Assembly: GCF_041435095.1 (NCBI RefSeq)
Contig: NZ_CP108025.1
Coordinates: forward strand, 2,852,001 to 2,916,000
Origin: Kitasatospora sp. NBC_00315
Lineage (GTDB): Bacteria; Actinomycetota; Actinomycetes; Streptomycetales; Streptomycetaceae
Reading direction: 5' to 3'
DNA: 64,000 bases
Positions 1 to 7,805 of this stretch are shown piece by piece. The notes under the pieces were generated by a model. It saw nothing but the letters and a program-made list of their open reading frames with translations, made no database searches and was not told the origin of the DNA. A program made the position numbers and the translations under genes. Within the stretch, counting starts at the first letter, position 1, and the number at the start of each line of letters is the position of its first letter.

Positions 1-432
1 GCGGTAGGTCGACATGATCTTCTGCCGGCCGGTGTGCAGACGGGCGAGGCGGATGGCGTTCTCGTTCGCCTCGGCGCCGCCGTTGGTGAAGAAGATCTTG
101 TCGAGGTCACCGGGGGTGCGCTCGGCGATCAGCCGGGCGGCCTCGCTGCGCGACTCCACGGCGAAGCCGGGTGCGATGGTGCAGAGCTTGGCGGCCTGCT
201 CCTGGATCGCGGCGACCACCTTGGGGTGCTGGTGGCCGATGTTGGTGTTCACCAGCTGGGAGGAGAAGTCGAGGTAGCGGTTGCCCTCGTAGTCCCAGAA
301 GTACGAGCCCTCGGCGCCGGCCACCGCGAGGGGGTCGATCAGGGCCTGGGCGGACCACGAGTGGAAGACGTGCGCGCGGTCGGCGGCCTTGACTGCCTGC
401 CCGGCTGCTGAGTCAGCGGTGGGGATGCTCAT
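1..432 (-). CDS. Class III aminotransferase, N-terminal part (cut by window edge)
   Basis: The N-terminal 144 codons of a PLP-dependent class III (omega) aminotransferase; the rest lies beyond base 1. The ATG at 432 opens MSIPTADSAAGQAVKAADR. The fold-I start is recognisable: GSYFWDYEGNRYLDFSSQL, then NTNIGHQHPKVVAAIQEQA and the cofactor-phosphate loop FFTNGGAEANENAIRLAR near residue 120. The active-site lysine is not in the window. The downstream neighbour on the other side is an aminobutyraldehyde-type dehydrogenase, so a role in amine or omega-amino-acid breakdown is a reasonable inference; substrate specificity cannot be read here. A second, different class III aminotransferase lies at 2794-4185. 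Confidence 0.88.
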   Translation of the reverse strand, partial: MSIPTADSAAGQAVKAADRAHVFHSWSAQALIDPLAVAGAEGSYFWDYEGNRYLDFSSQLVNTNIGHQHPKVVAAIQEQAAKLCTIAPGFAVESRSEAARLIAERTPGDLDKIFFTNGGAEANENAIRLARLHTGRQKIMSTYR

Positions 433-536
433 GACCGTAAGGGTAGGCAAGCGCGCCTTCCCCGGGCAGCTTCATCCTGTCAGCCGGACGGGCGATCCGC
501 CGACAGGATGACAGGGACGGCGCCCCCGCACACGCG

Positions 537-569
537 GGGCCCGGCCGTACGCGGGGTACGGCCGGGCCC
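537..569 (-). terminator. Strong hairpin downstream of the aldehyde dehydrogenase gene
   Basis: A perfect 14-bp stem (537-550 with 556-569, GGGCCCGGCCGTAC and its complement) closes a 5-nt loop, 31 bp beyond the stop of the dehydrogenase gene. There is no clear U tract, as is common in high-GC actinomycetes. A weaker 10-bp inverted repeat (472-481 with 502-511) lies between it and the start of the first aminotransferase. Confidence 0.7.
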
Positions 570-600
570 GGTGCGGTCGGATCGCCCGGCCGGACGTCCG

Positions 601-2046
601 TCAGATCGCGGTCATGACGTGCTTGACGCGGGTGTAGTCCTCGAAGCCGTAGGACGAGAGGTCCTTGCCGTAGCCGGACTTCTTGAATCCGCCGTGCGGC
701 ATCTCGGCCACCAGCGGGATGTGCGTGTTGATCCACACGCAGCCGAAGTCCAGCCGGCGCGACATCCGCATCGCACGGCCGTGGTCCTTGGTCCACACCG
801 AGGAGGCGAGCGCGAACTCCACCCCGTTGGCGTAGTCGACGGCCTGGTCCTCGTCGGTGAACCGCTGCACCGTGATGACGGGGCCGAAGACCTCGTTCTG
901 GATGATCTCGTCGTCCTGGTTCAGGCCGGAGACCACGGTCGGGGCGTAGAAGTAGCCGACCTCGCCGACGCGGTGGCCGCCGGCCTCCACCTTGGCGTGG
1001 CCGGGCAGACGGTCGATGAAGCCGGCCACCTGCTTGAGCTGGTTGGCGTTGTTCAGCGGGCCGTAGAGCACGTCCTCGTCGTCCACCCCGCCGGTCTTCG
1101 TCTCGGCCGCGGCCTTGGCGAGGGCCTCGACGAAGGCGTCGTGGATGGACTCGTGCACCAGCACCCGGGTGGCGGCGGTGCAGTCCTGGCCGGCGTTGAA
1201 GTAGCCCGCCACCGAGATGCCCTCGACCGCCTCGGCGATGTCGGCGTCCTCGAAGACCACGACCGGGGCCTTGCCGCCCAGCTCCAGGTGGACGCGCTTG
1301 ACGTCCTTGGAGGCGGACTCGGCGACCTGGATGCCGGCCCGGACCGAGCCGGTGATCGAGGCCATCGCCGGCGTGCGGTGCTCGACCATCAGGCGTCCGG
1401 TCTCCCGGTCGCCGCAGATCACGTTGAAGATGCCGGCCGGCAGCTCCATGTCCTTCAGGATGCCGCCGATGATCTCGGCGAGCAGCGTGCTGGACGCCGG
1501 CGTGGTGTCGGAGGGCTTGAGCACGACGGTGTTGCCCGCGGCGATGGCCGGGGCGAACTTCCAGACCGCCATCATCATCGGGTAGTTCCACGGCGCGACC
1601 TGGGCGCAGACGCCGACCGGCTCACGACGGACGATCGAGGTCATGCCCTCCATGTACTCGCCCGCGGCCTTGCCCTCCAGCAGGCGGGCGGCGCCGGCGA
1701 AGAAGCGGATCTGATCGGCCATCGGGCCGATCTCCTCGGACCTGGTCAGCCCCCGCGGCTTGCCGGTGTTGCGGCACTCGGCGTCCACCAGCTCGTCGGC
1801 GCGCTCCTCGACCGCGTCGGCGATCTTCAGCAGCAGCCTCTGCCGGGTGCTCGGGGTGGCGTCGCGCCAGACCGGAAAGGCGGCCGCGGCCGCGGCCATC
1901 GCGGCGTCCACGTCGGCGGCGCCGGACAGCGGGGAGGTGGCGTACGCCTCGCCGGTGGTCGGATCCACGATCTCCAGCGTCCGGCCGTCCGCCGCATCGA
2001 CGAACTCGCCGTTGATGTAGTTGCGCAGCGTGTGAAGGTCGCTCAC
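601..2046 (-). CDS. Aldehyde dehydrogenase, gamma-aminobutyraldehyde type
   Basis: An NAD(P)-dependent aldehyde dehydrogenase of 481 residues, the usual family length. It probably oxidises gamma-aminobutyraldehyde (or a related omega-amino aldehyde from polyamines) to the amino acid. Catalytic residues are in place: Asn154 in PWNYP, Lys177 in LKPSD, Glu255 in LELGG and the nucleophile Cys289 in FNAGQDCT. The GTG start at 2046 follows a GAGGAGAG ribosome binding site and gives VSDLHTLRNYINGEFVD, a typical family start. It is flanked by aminotransferases and diverges from an Lrp-type regulator. In Streptomyces a similar aminotransferase/regulator/dehydrogenase group has been linked to polyamine use; that link is from memory of the family, and the exact substrate is inferred. 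Confidence 0.9.
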   Translation of the reverse strand: MSDLHTLRNYINGEFVDAADGRTLEIVDPTTGEAYATSPLSGAADVDAAMAAAAAAFPVWRDATPSTRQRLLLKIADAVEERADELVDAECRNTGKPRGLTRSEEIGPMADQIRFFAGAARLLEGKAAGEYMEGMTSIVRREPVGVCAQVAPWNYPMMMAVWKFAPAIAAGNTVVLKPSDTTPASSTLLAEIIGGILKDMELPAGIFNVICGDRETGRLMVEHRTPAMASITGSVRAGIQVAESASKDVKRVHLELGGKAPVVVFEDADIAEAVEGISVAGYFNAGQDCTAATRVLVHESIHDAFVEALAKAAAETKTGGVDDEDVLYGPLNNANQLKQVAGFIDRLPGHAKVEAGGHRVGEVGYFYAPTVVSGLNQDDEIIQNEVFGPVITVQRFTDEDQAVDYANGVEFALASSVWTKDHGRAMRMSRRLDFGCVWINTHIPLVAEMPHGGFKKSGYGKDLSSYGFEDYTRVKHVMTAI

Positions 2047-2237
2047 GGGTCTCTCCTCGGTCTGGCCTGCGGCGTTGCAGGGTCCGGCGCCCAGGATACG
2101 TCGGCGCCGAGTGGCCCGGCCGGGTCCGGCGCGGTCCACTGATGGGGTGCGCACCCGTCTGTCGCAGGTGCGCGCGGTACGCGGCAAGAGTATCCGCTTC
2201 ACTGCTGGTATCGACAGGCCATTGCCGAAATAGCGAT

Positions 2238-2256
2238 GAAATCCGTACGCGATTTC
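2238..2256. promoter_or_regulatory. Palindromic operator candidate for the Lrp/AsnC regulator
   Basis: GAAATC-cgtacgc-GATTTC is a 19-bp dyad in the 277-bp divergent spacer between the dehydrogenase and the lrp-like gene. Further GAAAT copies occur near 2227 and 2269. Lrp/AsnC proteins usually bind short AT-containing dyads in the spacer next to their own gene, so this is the obvious candidate. No binding data are implied. Confidence 0.45.
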
Positions 2257-2323
2257 AAGGACCGCAACGAAATCAGCAGCACCTGCGCTTGCGAACGCGC
2301 AGCTGATCAGGCACAGTGGCGAC

Positions 2324-2797
2324 GTGGCCAACCGCGACCGGAACGCCAGCGTTCCACTCGACTCCGCCTCCAAGGCGATCATCGAGCAGCTGCAGGAGGA
2401 CGGGCGGCGCCCGTACGCCGCCATCGGCAAGGCCGTCGGCCTGTCGGAGGCGGCGGTGCGCCAACGCGTCCAGAAGCTGCTCGACCAAGGCGTGATGCAG
2501 ATCGTCGCCGTCACCGACCCCCTCACTGTCGGGTTCACCCGTCAGGCGATGGTCGGGATCAACGTCGAGGGAGACATCGAGGCCGTCGCCGATGCGCTGG
2601 CCGCCCTCGACGAGGTGGACTACGTGGTCTGCACCGCCGGCTCGTTCGACCTGTTGGCCGAACTGGTCTGCGAGGACGACGAGCACCTGCTCGAAATGAT
2701 CAACAAGCGCATCCGCTCGCTTCCCGGCGTGCGGAGCACCGAGAGCTTCGTTTATCTGAAGCTCCGGAAACAGACCTACACCTGGGGCACCCGATGA
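2324..2797 (+). CDS. Lrp/AsnC family transcriptional regulator
   Basis: 157 residues with an N-terminal winged helix-turn-helix (about residues 13-60, DSASKAIIEQLQEDGRRPY and AAIGKAVGLSEAAVRQRVQK) and a C-terminal RAM effector-binding domain (about 75-150, VGINVEGDIEAVADALAAL, then TAGSFDLLAELVCEDD). Proteins of this family form dimers to octamers and sense amino acids or related amines. The GTG start has only a weak ribosome binding site. Its stop overlaps the next gene's start by 4 bp (ATGA), so the two are translationally coupled. It most likely controls the aminotransferase it is coupled to and the divergent dehydrogenase; that is an inference from position. Confidence 0.93.
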   Translation: MANRDRNASVPLDSASKAIIEQLQEDGRRPYAAIGKAVGLSEAAVRQRVQKLLDQGVMQIVAVTDPLTVGFTRQAMVGINVEGDIEAVADALAALDEVDYVVCTAGSFDLLAELVCEDDEHLLEMINKRIRSLPGVRSTESFVYLKLRKQTYTWGTR

Positions 2798-4185
2798 GCG
2801 CCGACCCGGCACAGAAGGACCTTTCGAAGACCGCCTACGACCACCTGTGGATGCACTTCACCCGCATGTCGTCGTACGAGAACTCCCCCGTGCCGACGAT
2901 CGTCAAGGGCAAGGGCACCTACATCTGGGACGACAAGGGCAGGAAGTACCTGGACGGCCTCGCCGGGCTGTTCGTCGTCCAGGCCGGCCACGGCCGCGAG
3001 GAGCTGGCCGAGGCCGCTGCCAAGCAGGCCAAGGAGCTTGCCTTCTTCCCGGTGTGGAGCTACGCCCACCCCAAGGCCGTCGAGCTGGCCGAGCGCCTGG
3101 CCAACTACGCCCCGGGCGACCTCAACAAGGTCTTCTTCTCCACCGGTGGCGGCGAGGCCGTCGAGACCGCCTGGAAGCTCGCCAAGCAGTACTTCAAGCT
3201 GACCGGCAAGCCGACCAAGTACAAGGTCATCTCGCGCGCCGTCGCCTACCACGGCACCCCGCAGGGCGCCCTGTCCATCACCGGCCTGCCGGGCCTCAAG
3301 GCCCCGTTCGAGCCGCTGGTGCCGGGCACCCACAAGGCGCCGAACACCAACATCTACCGCGCCCCCGCGTTCCTGGAGCGCGACGGCGTGATCGACCCGG
3401 AGGCCTACGGCCGCTGGTGCGCCGACGAGATCGAGCAGGCCATCCTGTTCGAGGGCGCCGAGACCGTGGCCGCCGTCTTCGTCGAGCCGGTGCAGAACGC
3501 CGGCGGCTGCTTCCCGCCGCCGCCCGGGTACTTCGCCCGTCTGCGCGAGATCTGCGACCGCCACGACGTGCTGCTCGTCTCGGACGAGGTCATCTGCGCC
3601 TTCGGCCGCCTGGGCACCATGTTCGGCGCCGACAAGTTCGGCTACCAGCCCGACATGATCACCTGCGCCAAGGGCATGACCTCGGGCTACTCCCCGATCG
3701 GCGCCACGATCATCTCCGACCGCCTGGCCGAGCCGTTCTACAAGGGCGACAACACCTTCCTGCACGGCTACACCTTCGGTGGCCACCCGGTCTCCTCCGC
3801 GGTCGCGCTGGCCAACCTCGACATCTTCGAGCGCGAGGGCCTGAACCAGCACGTGCTGGACAACGAGGCGAACTTCCTCGGCACCCTGGACAAACTGCGC
3901 GACCTGCCGATCGTCGGCGACGTGCGCGGCAACGGGTTCTTCTACGGCATCGAGCTCGTCAAGGACAAGGTCACCAAGGAGTCCTTCAACGACGACGAGG
4001 TCGAGCGCGTGCTCTACGGCTTCCTGTCGAAGGCGCTCTTCGACAACGGCCTGTACTGCCGCGCCGACGACCGTGGGGACCCGGTCATCCAGCTGGCTCC
4101 GCCGCTGATCTCCGACCAGTCGACCTTCGACGAGATCGAGCAGATCCTGCGGGTGAGCCTCACCGACGCGTGGGCGAAGATCTAG
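2794..4185 (+). CDS. Class III aminotransferase (polyamine/omega-amine type)
   Basis: A complete 463-residue PLP-dependent class III aminotransferase. Visible landmarks are the phosphate-binding STGGGEA (residues 116-122), Asp264 in LVSDEVICAFGR, which contacts the pyridine nitrogen, and the Schiff-base Lys293 in CAKGMTSGYSPIGA. The ATG lies inside the last codons of the lrp-like gene (ATGA overlap), so the pair is co-expressed. A putrescine, GABA or beta-alanine transaminase working before the neighbouring aldehyde dehydrogenase fits the context. The amino donor cannot be determined from sequence alone. Confidence 0.92.
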   Translation: MSADPAQKDLSKTAYDHLWMHFTRMSSYENSPVPTIVKGKGTYIWDDKGRKYLDGLAGLFVVQAGHGREELAEAAAKQAKELAFFPVWSYAHPKAVELAERLANYAPGDLNKVFFSTGGGEAVETAWKLAKQYFKLTGKPTKYKVISRAVAYHGTPQGALSITGLPGLKAPFEPLVPGTHKAPNTNIYRAPAFLERDGVIDPEAYGRWCADEIEQAILFEGAETVAAVFVEPVQNAGGCFPPPPGYFARLREICDRHDVLLVSDEVICAFGRLGTMFGADKFGYQPDMITCAKGMTSGYSPIGATIISDRLAEPFYKGDNTFLHGYTFGGHPVSSAVALANLDIFEREGLNQHVLDNEANFLGTLDKLRDLPIVGDVRGNGFFYGIELVKDKVTKESFNDDEVERVLYGFLSKALFDNGLYCRADDRGDPVIQLAPPLISDQSTFDEIEQILRVSLTDAWAKI

Positions 4186-4209
4186 TCGGACCTTTCTCCC
4201 CACCCTCCG

Positions 4210-4251
4210 CCGAAGGGCGGCCCGGAGCACGTGCTCCGGGCCGCCCTTCGG
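4210..4251. terminator. 42-nt perfect palindrome, terminator after the aminotransferase
   Basis: A perfect 21+21 palindrome running from CCGAAGGGCGGCC through CACGTG to GGCCGCCCTTCGG. It begins 24 bp after the aminotransferase stop. It is symmetric and would work in either direction, isolating the amine genes from the ABC pair. Confidence 0.85.
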
Positions 4252-4397
4252 TGCGTCCGGACGGGGGGACACGCCGCTTTCGTCCGGATTTCCACCTGTT
4301 CGGTCCTGTGTGCCGCAACCTCTTCGTGTCCTTGTCGTTCTAATCTGACGACTGTCATATCGCGATGGATCACGTTTTGGACCGGCGGAGGAGTTTC

Positions 4398-5231
4398 ATG
4401 TCAGCGGCCCCGCCTGACAACGACGTGCTGTGGGCCCGAGGGATCGTCAAGTCCCACCACGGCACTCCCGCCCTGCGCGGGGTCTCGCTCGGCGTCCGGA
4501 TCGGCGAAGTACTCGCCGTCACCGGCCCGCGCGGCTCCGGGAAGAGCACCCTGCTCGGCTGCCTGGCCGGCCTGCTGCCGGTGGACGAGGGGGAGGTCTG
4601 GTTCAACAGCTCCCCCGTGCACACCCTCGGCCGGGCCGGCCGCGCGCGTCTGCGCCGCGACCGCTTCGGCTTCGTCGGCTCACAGCCGCACCTGGTGCCG
4701 GAGCTGACGGCCCGTGAGAACGTGGCGCTGCCGCTGCTGCTGGCCGGCGCCGGGAACCGGGCCGCCCGCACCGCCGCCGACGAGTGGCTGGAGCGGCTCG
4801 ACGTCGCCGACACCGCTCGGCTGCGCCCCGAGCAGCTCCTGCAGAGCCAGCGCCAGCGGATCGCGGTGGCACGGGCGCTCGCCCCGATGCCACCGGTGGT
4901 CTTCGCCGACGACCCCACGGCGCCGCTGCACCGCGAGGCCGCCGACCAGATCCTGCGGATACTGTCCAGCGCGGCCCGCTCCCACCAGCTCACCCTGGTC
5001 CTGGCCACCCACGATCCGGAGCAGGCGCGGTACGCCGACCGGACCGTCGCGCTGGTCGACGGGCGGCTGGCCGCCGTGCCCGGGCCGCTCGACCCAGAAC
5101 CCCTCACCCGCGAGGCGGTCACCGCCGGGCGTTCCACCCCCGGCCGGCCGCCCGCCGAACCGGCCGACGCCGCTGCCGGCGCCGGACCGGCCGGCAGCGG
5201 AGCTTCCGCCGTACCCGCCACGCCTCGGTAG
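4398..5231 (+). CDS. ABC transporter ATP-binding protein with degenerate catalytic motifs
   Basis: A 277-residue ABC ATPase of the MacB/LolD type. ATG 4398 is chosen because GGAGGAG precedes it by 5 nt. Walker A is intact (GPRGSGKST, about residues 45-53), as are the Q-loop region (FVGSQPHLVPELTARENVAL) and the H-loop (LATHDPEQAR). The signature expected as LSGGQ reads LLQSQ, the Walker B glutamate is Asp (VVFADDPT), and the D-loop, usually ALD, reads PLH. The C-terminal 40 residues are Pro/Ala-rich. It is followed 16 bp later by its membrane partner. Known: these motifs are needed for ATP hydrolysis in ABC proteins. Inferred: ATP binding may persist with little turnover. It could also be a decaying or signalling transporter. 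Confidence 0.85.
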   Translation: MSAAPPDNDVLWARGIVKSHHGTPALRGVSLGVRIGEVLAVTGPRGSGKSTLLGCLAGLLPVDEGEVWFNSSPVHTLGRAGRARLRRDRFGFVGSQPHLVPELTARENVALPLLLAGAGNRAARTAADEWLERLDVADTARLRPEQLLQSQRQRIAVARALAPMPPVVFADDPTAPLHREAADQILRILSSAARSHQLTLVLATHDPEQARYADRTVALVDGRLAAVPGPLDPEPLTREAVTAGRSTPGRPPAEPADAAAGAGPAGSGASAVPATPR

Positions 5232-5247
5232 CGCTGAAAGAGTCGAC

Positions 5248-6402
5248 GTGTTCTATCTCCGCCTCGCCCGGGGCTACCGGGCCCCCGATCTCGGCCGCTG
5301 GCTGCTGACCGCAGCCGCCGCGGCCGTGGTCGCGGGCTTCCTCCTGCGCGCTCTCGGACGCGCCCTGAGCGACCCGCTGGGCAGCGGCGACGCCGTCGTG
5401 CGGCTGCTCTGGTGCCTGCCGGCGCTCGCCGCCGTCTCCTGGTTCGCGGCGGTCGCCGCCCGCGCCGTACCGGCGCAGCGCCCCGAGCGGATCGCCGGGC
5501 TGATCAGCGCGGGCGCCGGCCCCGGCCGGATCCGCGCCCTGATCGCCGGGGAGAGCGCCCTCGCCGCCGGCCTCGGCAGCGCCCTGACGCTGGTGGTCTT
5601 CCTCGTCCTTCGCAACGACATCGCGGGTGCGACGCTGGCCCCCGAGCTCGGCATGGGTGTGGCCCTGCCCGCCGCGGCCCCGGTCACCCTGCTGGCCCTG
5701 CTGCCCCTGCTCGCCGGAGCCGGCGCCGCGATCGCCGTACCGGTCGGCGACACGCTGCCCGGCAGCGGACCGCGCCCCGCACCGCACCGCTTCCACGTCC
5801 TGCGGGTCGCGGTGCCCGTCGGCCTGCTCGTCACCGGCGTCGCCCTGGAGCTCTACGGCCTGCGGCCCGGCGCCGGGGAGAACGCCCGACCCGTCCGGCT
5901 GCCCGCCGGGCTCGGCAGCAGCAACCTCGCCACGCTCGCCGGCTGGGCCGTCACCGCGCTGGGCCTGGCCCTGCTGACCGGGCCGCTGCTGGCCTGGGCC
6001 GGACGGCTGCTGGCGATCGCCCGGCCGACCCCGCTGCGCCTGCTGGCCGGGCGGGGCCTGACCGCGCAGGCCCGCCGGCTGGGCCCGCCGCTGGCCGTCC
6101 TCGCACTGACCCTCGCGGTGGTCCTGACGGTGATCCGGTACTGGGTGGCCGCCCCCGGCACCGCCGACGTCCTACCGGTCGTCGAGACCGGGCTGGTCGT
6201 CGGGTGCGCCGTCGCCGCGGTCCTCACCAGGCTGGCCGAGATCCGCGGCACGCGGCGGGACGTCACCGAGGACCTGCTCAGGCTCGGAGCCCCGCCCCGA
6301 CTGCTGTACGGCGCCGTCGCCCTTCGGGTGCTCACCGCCGGCACCGTCCTGCTGGTTACCGGCGGGCTCACCGCTCTGCTCGGCGCCGCCGTCCTGGCCT
6401 GA
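5248..6402 (+). CDS. FtsX/MacB-like ABC permease
   Basis: 384 residues, strongly hydrophobic, with about eight to ten predicted membrane spans (for example AAAAAVVAGFLLRAL, TLLALLPLLAGAGAAIAVPV, LAVLALTLAVVLTVIRYWVA and a C-terminal TGGLTALLGAAVLA). The loop with AQRPERIAGLISAGAGPGRI resembles the coupling segment of FtsX-type permeases, which carries a -G(A/M)- step before a membrane helix; a second copy (TEDLLRLGAPPRLLYGAVALR) is near the C terminus. GTG 5248 lies 16 bp after the ATPase stop. The pair probably forms one membrane complex. No substrate can be proposed. Confidence 0.78.
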   Translation: MFYLRLARGYRAPDLGRWLLTAAAAAVVAGFLLRALGRALSDPLGSGDAVVRLLWCLPALAAVSWFAAVAARAVPAQRPERIAGLISAGAGPGRIRALIAGESALAAGLGSALTLVVFLVLRNDIAGATLAPELGMGVALPAAAPVTLLALLPLLAGAGAAIAVPVGDTLPGSGPRPAPHRFHVLRVAVPVGLLVTGVALELYGLRPGAGENARPVRLPAGLGSSNLATLAGWAVTALGLALLTGPLLAWAGRLLAIARPTPLRLLAGRGLTAQARRLGPPLAVLALTLAVVLTVIRYWVAAPGTADVLPVVETGLVVGCAVAAVLTRLAEIRGTRRDVTEDLLRLGAPPRLLYGAVALRVLTAGTVLLVTGGLTALLGAAVLA

Positions 6403-6450
6403 CCGGGCCTCGGCGGCGGCGCCGTCGCGGAGCGCGCGTCCCTGTGAAGG

Positions 6451-7551
6451 TCAGCCGGCGGCGGCGAGCTGACCGCAGGCGCCGTCGATCTCCTGGCCGC
6501 GGGTGTCACGGACCGTCGTCGGCACACCGTGCGACTGCAGCACCCGGACGAACTCGCGCTCGTCCTCGGGGCGGGACGCCGTCCACTTCGAGCCGGGCGT
6601 GGGGTTGAGCGGGATCAGGTTGACGTGGACCCGGTGCTTCTTGATCAAGCGGCCCAGCAGGTCGGCGCGCCAGGCCTGGTCGTTGATGTCCTTGATCAAC
6701 GCGTACTCGATGGAGATCCGCCGGCCGGACTTCTCCGCGTAGTTCCAGGCCGCGTCGAGGACCTCCGCGACGTTCCAGCGGGTGTTGACCGGCACGAGCT
6801 CGTTTCGCAGCTCGTCGTCCGGCGCGTGCAGCGAGAGGGCGAGGCGCACGCTGAGCTCCTCGTCCGCCAGGCGGTTCATGGCGGGAACGAGACCGACGGT
6901 GGAGACCGTGATGCCGCGCTGCGACATGCCGAAGCCATCCGGCGCGGGGTCGGTGAGGCGGCGGATCGACTTCAGCACCCGGTTGAAGTTGGCCAGCGGC
7001 TCGCCCATGCCCATGAAGACCACGTTCGACAGGCGGGCCTCGCCGCCGGGGATCTCCCCGGCCCTCAGCGCGCGCATGCCGGCCGCGATCTGCTCGACGA
7101 TCTCGGCGGTGGACAGGTTGCGCGTCAGGCCGGCCTGACCGGTCGCGCAGAACGGGCAGTTCATGCCGCAGCCGGCCTGTGAACTGATGCACATGGTGAC
7201 CCGGTCCGGGTAGCGCATCAGCACCGACTCGACGAGCGTGCCGTCGAAGAGCTTCCACAGCGTCTTGCGCGTGGTGTCCTCGTCGCACGAGACGTGGCGC
7301 ACGACCGACATCAGCTCCGGCAGCAGCGCCTCGGTCAGCTTCTCGCGGCTGGCCGAGGGGATGTCCGTCCACTCGGCCGGGTCGTTCGACATCCGGCCGA
7401 AGTAGTGGTTGGACAGCTGCTTGGCGCGGAACGGCTGCTCGCCCAGCTCGGCGACGGCCTCCTTGCGCTCGGCGGGGCTGAGGTCGGCAAGGTGTCGCGG
7501 GGGCTTGGCGCCACGCGGCGCGACAAAGGTCAGTTCTCCGGGTACAGGCAT
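6451..7551 (-). CDS. rlmN: Dual-specificity 23S rRNA / tRNA adenine C2-methyltransferase RlmN
   Basis: A radical-SAM enzyme of 366 residues that methylates C2 of A2503 in 23S rRNA and A37 of some tRNAs. The 4Fe-4S cysteines are Cys128, Cys132 and Cys135 (CGMNCPFC), and the catalytic cysteine near the C terminus is Cys359 in GACGQL. The SAM-binding GMGEPL motif and the conserved [14 protein letters not shown] block are present. The start ATG at 7551 gives [18 protein letters not shown]. It lies downstream of cdsA in the rpsB-to-rlmN group, separated by a 254-bp spacer holding a tandem repeat. Confidence 0.96.
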   Translation of the reverse strand: MPVPGELTFVAPRGAKPPRHLADLSPAERKEAVAELGEQPFRAKQLSNHYFGRMSNDPAEWTDIPSASREKLTEALLPELMSVVRHVSCDEDTTRKTLWKLFDGTLVESVLMRYPDRVTMCISSQAGCGMNCPFCATGQAGLTRNLSTAEIVEQIAAGMRALRAGEIPGGEARLSNVVFMGMGEPLANFNRVLKSIRRLTDPAPDGFGMSQRGITVSTVGLVPAMNRLADEELSVRLALSLHAPDDELRNELVPVNTRWNVAEVLDAAWNYAEKSGRRISIEYALIKDINDQAWRADLLGRLIKKHRVHVNLIPLNPTPGSKWTASRPEDEREFVRVLQSHGVPTTVRDTRGQEIDGACGQLAAAG

Positions 7552-7709
7552 GGTTGTTCAAGTGTCGCAGATGACGGCAAGTGCCCCGGTTGACGCCCGC
7601 CGGCGGCCGTCCCCCGACCCCGGGCGCCTCGCACGGCCCCCGGACGGGCCTCGGGCGGGCCGCAGGCCCCGGCGAGGTCGCCGGGGCCTGCGGAGGTGGT
7701 GCACGCGGT

Positions 7710-7789
7710 GGTGGGCTCGTGACCGGGTGGGCTCGTGACCGGGTGGGCTCGTGACCGGGTGGGCACGTGACCGGGTGGGCACGTGACCG
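7710..7789. repeat. Five tandem 16-bp repeats between cdsA and rlmN
   Basis: Five head-to-tail 16-bp units: three of ggtgggctcgtgaccg at 7710, 7726 and 7742, and two of ggtgggcacgtgaccg at 7758 and 7774. The two unit types differ at one base (t/a), so the array looks like recent slippage or unequal crossing-over. It is in the 254-bp spacer between cdsA and rlmN. There are no unique spacers between units, so it is not a CRISPR. Confidence 0.9.
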
Positions 7790-7805
7790 GCCGACTGCCT
7801 ACCGG

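Noticed and set aside
7710..7789. Possible CRISPR array
   Set aside because: Units of 16 bp are head to tail with no unique spacers and there are no cas genes anywhere in the window.
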